From Paraburkholderia sp. BCC1884 (GTDB lineage: Bacteria > Pseudomonadota > Gammaproteobacteria > Burkholderiales > Burkholderiaceae), in NCBI RefSeq assembly GCF_900996225.1, contig NZ_CAAJGL010000101.1:496001-560000 (forward strand): a stretch of DNA of 64,000 nt. Direction: 5' to 3'. The notes under the pieces are model-generated. The model searched no databases and was not told the origin of the DNA. It was given only the letters and a program-made list of their open reading frames with translations. This document shows positions 63,602-64,000 of the stretch, piece after piece (position 1 is the first letter of the stretch; every line of letters begins with the position of its first letter). The position numbers were made by a program, and so were the translations under genes.

Positions 63602-63970
63602 ATGAGGAAATGGCTTGTTGCAGTCACTGCCGCGGCGGGTCTCGCGGCGCTGCTCGGCAATGCATGGGCCGCGCCCTTGCAACTCGCCGGGATTCAAACC
63701 AAAAATCGTCAGACGCACAAATACACCTGCGCGACCGGCAAGATTCTCCAGGTCACCTACTGGAACACCGCCAACGGCCAGAGCTTCGCGCTCGTGCCGG
63801 TGAAGGGCCAGCAACTGCTGTTCGTCAATACCCTGTCCGGCTCGGGCGCGAAATACCAGGCCGGCAGCTATACGTGGTGGACCAAGGGGCCGCGCGCCGA
63901 CCTGTACGACGCGATGGACGGCGAAAACGCGCCGCCCATGCTGTCCGACTGCGTCACCATCAATCGTTAG
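63602..63970 (+). CDS. MliC-family lysozyme-inhibitor-like protein
   Basis: A 122-residue exported protein. The signal peptide (MRKWLVAVTAAAGLAALLG, cut after AWA at about residue 23) has no lipobox, unlike MliC itself, so it is periplasmic. The C-type-lysozyme-inhibitor fold is seen in YTCATGKILQVTYWNTANGQSFALVPVKGQQLLFV and SGSGAKYQAGSYTWWTKGPRADLYDA. Two Cys (one near the start, one in SDCV) can form the disulfide. It probably protects the wall against host lysozyme (inference). GAGG precedes the ATG. It is the last gene of the window. Confidence 0.9.
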   Translation: MRKWLVAVTAAAGLAALLGNAWAAPLQLAGIQTKNRQTHKYTCATGKILQVTYWNTANGQSFALVPVKGQQLLFVNTLSGSGAKYQAGSYTWWTKGPRADLYDAMDGENAPPMLSDCVTINR

Positions 63971-64000
63971 GCGCGATGCGGCGTGCGCCTCCCATCTCGC

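Overview
The window looks like core chromosome of a Burkholderiaceae bacterium, most likely Paraburkholderia. It is uniformly GC-rich. The gene set is typical of that group: a PhaZ-type intracellular PHB depolymerase, paired ParE/ParC, a MocR regulator, a long FtsK, a lone RsxB next to endonuclease III, and DUF1841, DUF883, CsbD and DUF3096 proteins. Genus and species are inferred from remembered family resemblance, not from a search. I see no phage, insertion sequence, integron or CRISPR array. There are 58 protein genes, one tRNA, and clear terminators and promoters.

Layout. (1) 0.2-6.4 kb: two sigma-54 enhancer-binding proteins, three small stress-type or unknown proteins, and trehalose-6-phosphate synthase. 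Sigma-54 (-24/-12) promoter motifs stand in front of the DUF883 gene, the proline-rich gene and otsA, and again before csbD at 11.2 kb. (2) 6.5-13.3 kb: an MFS exporter, a PEBP-like protein, an orphan Dcm methylase with Vsr, small proteins, a GST, tRNA-Arg(CCT) and rubredoxin. (3) 13.6-25.3 kb: a DUF4399 protein, the ABC-F ATPase Uup, parE-parC, CopD, chromate transporter and a GGDEF-EAL protein. (4) 25.8-33 kb: PhzF, RidA, aminotransferase, VOC protein, MocR regulator, then htpG behind an almost ideal sigma-32 promoter. (5) 33-45 kb: a TPR glycosyltransferase-like protein, an OmpA lipoprotein, an overlapping ubiC / hypoxanthine-DNA glycosylase / spermidine-synthase-like operon, DUF3311 plus a solute:sodium symporter, an FUSC protein, transaldolase and BenE. 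(6) 45-51.4 kb: a VWA/MoxR pair, two cytochromes c, DUF1841, the rsxB-nth operon and a TetR regulator. (7) 51.4-64 kb: PhaZ, a GH15 hydrolase, small proteins, a lactonase, a 1324-residue FtsK, a META lipoprotein, PurT, a small lipoprotein and an MliC-like protein.

The most interesting coherent signal is the left end. Two enhancer-binding proteins with nearly identical recognition helices sit among genes for stress-type proteins and trehalose synthesis, and four separate leaders carry GG-N10-GC sigma-54 motifs at exact spacing. This suggests a sigma-54-controlled general-stress or osmoprotection regulon, which I have not seen described. It rests on motif reading and needs experimental confirmation.
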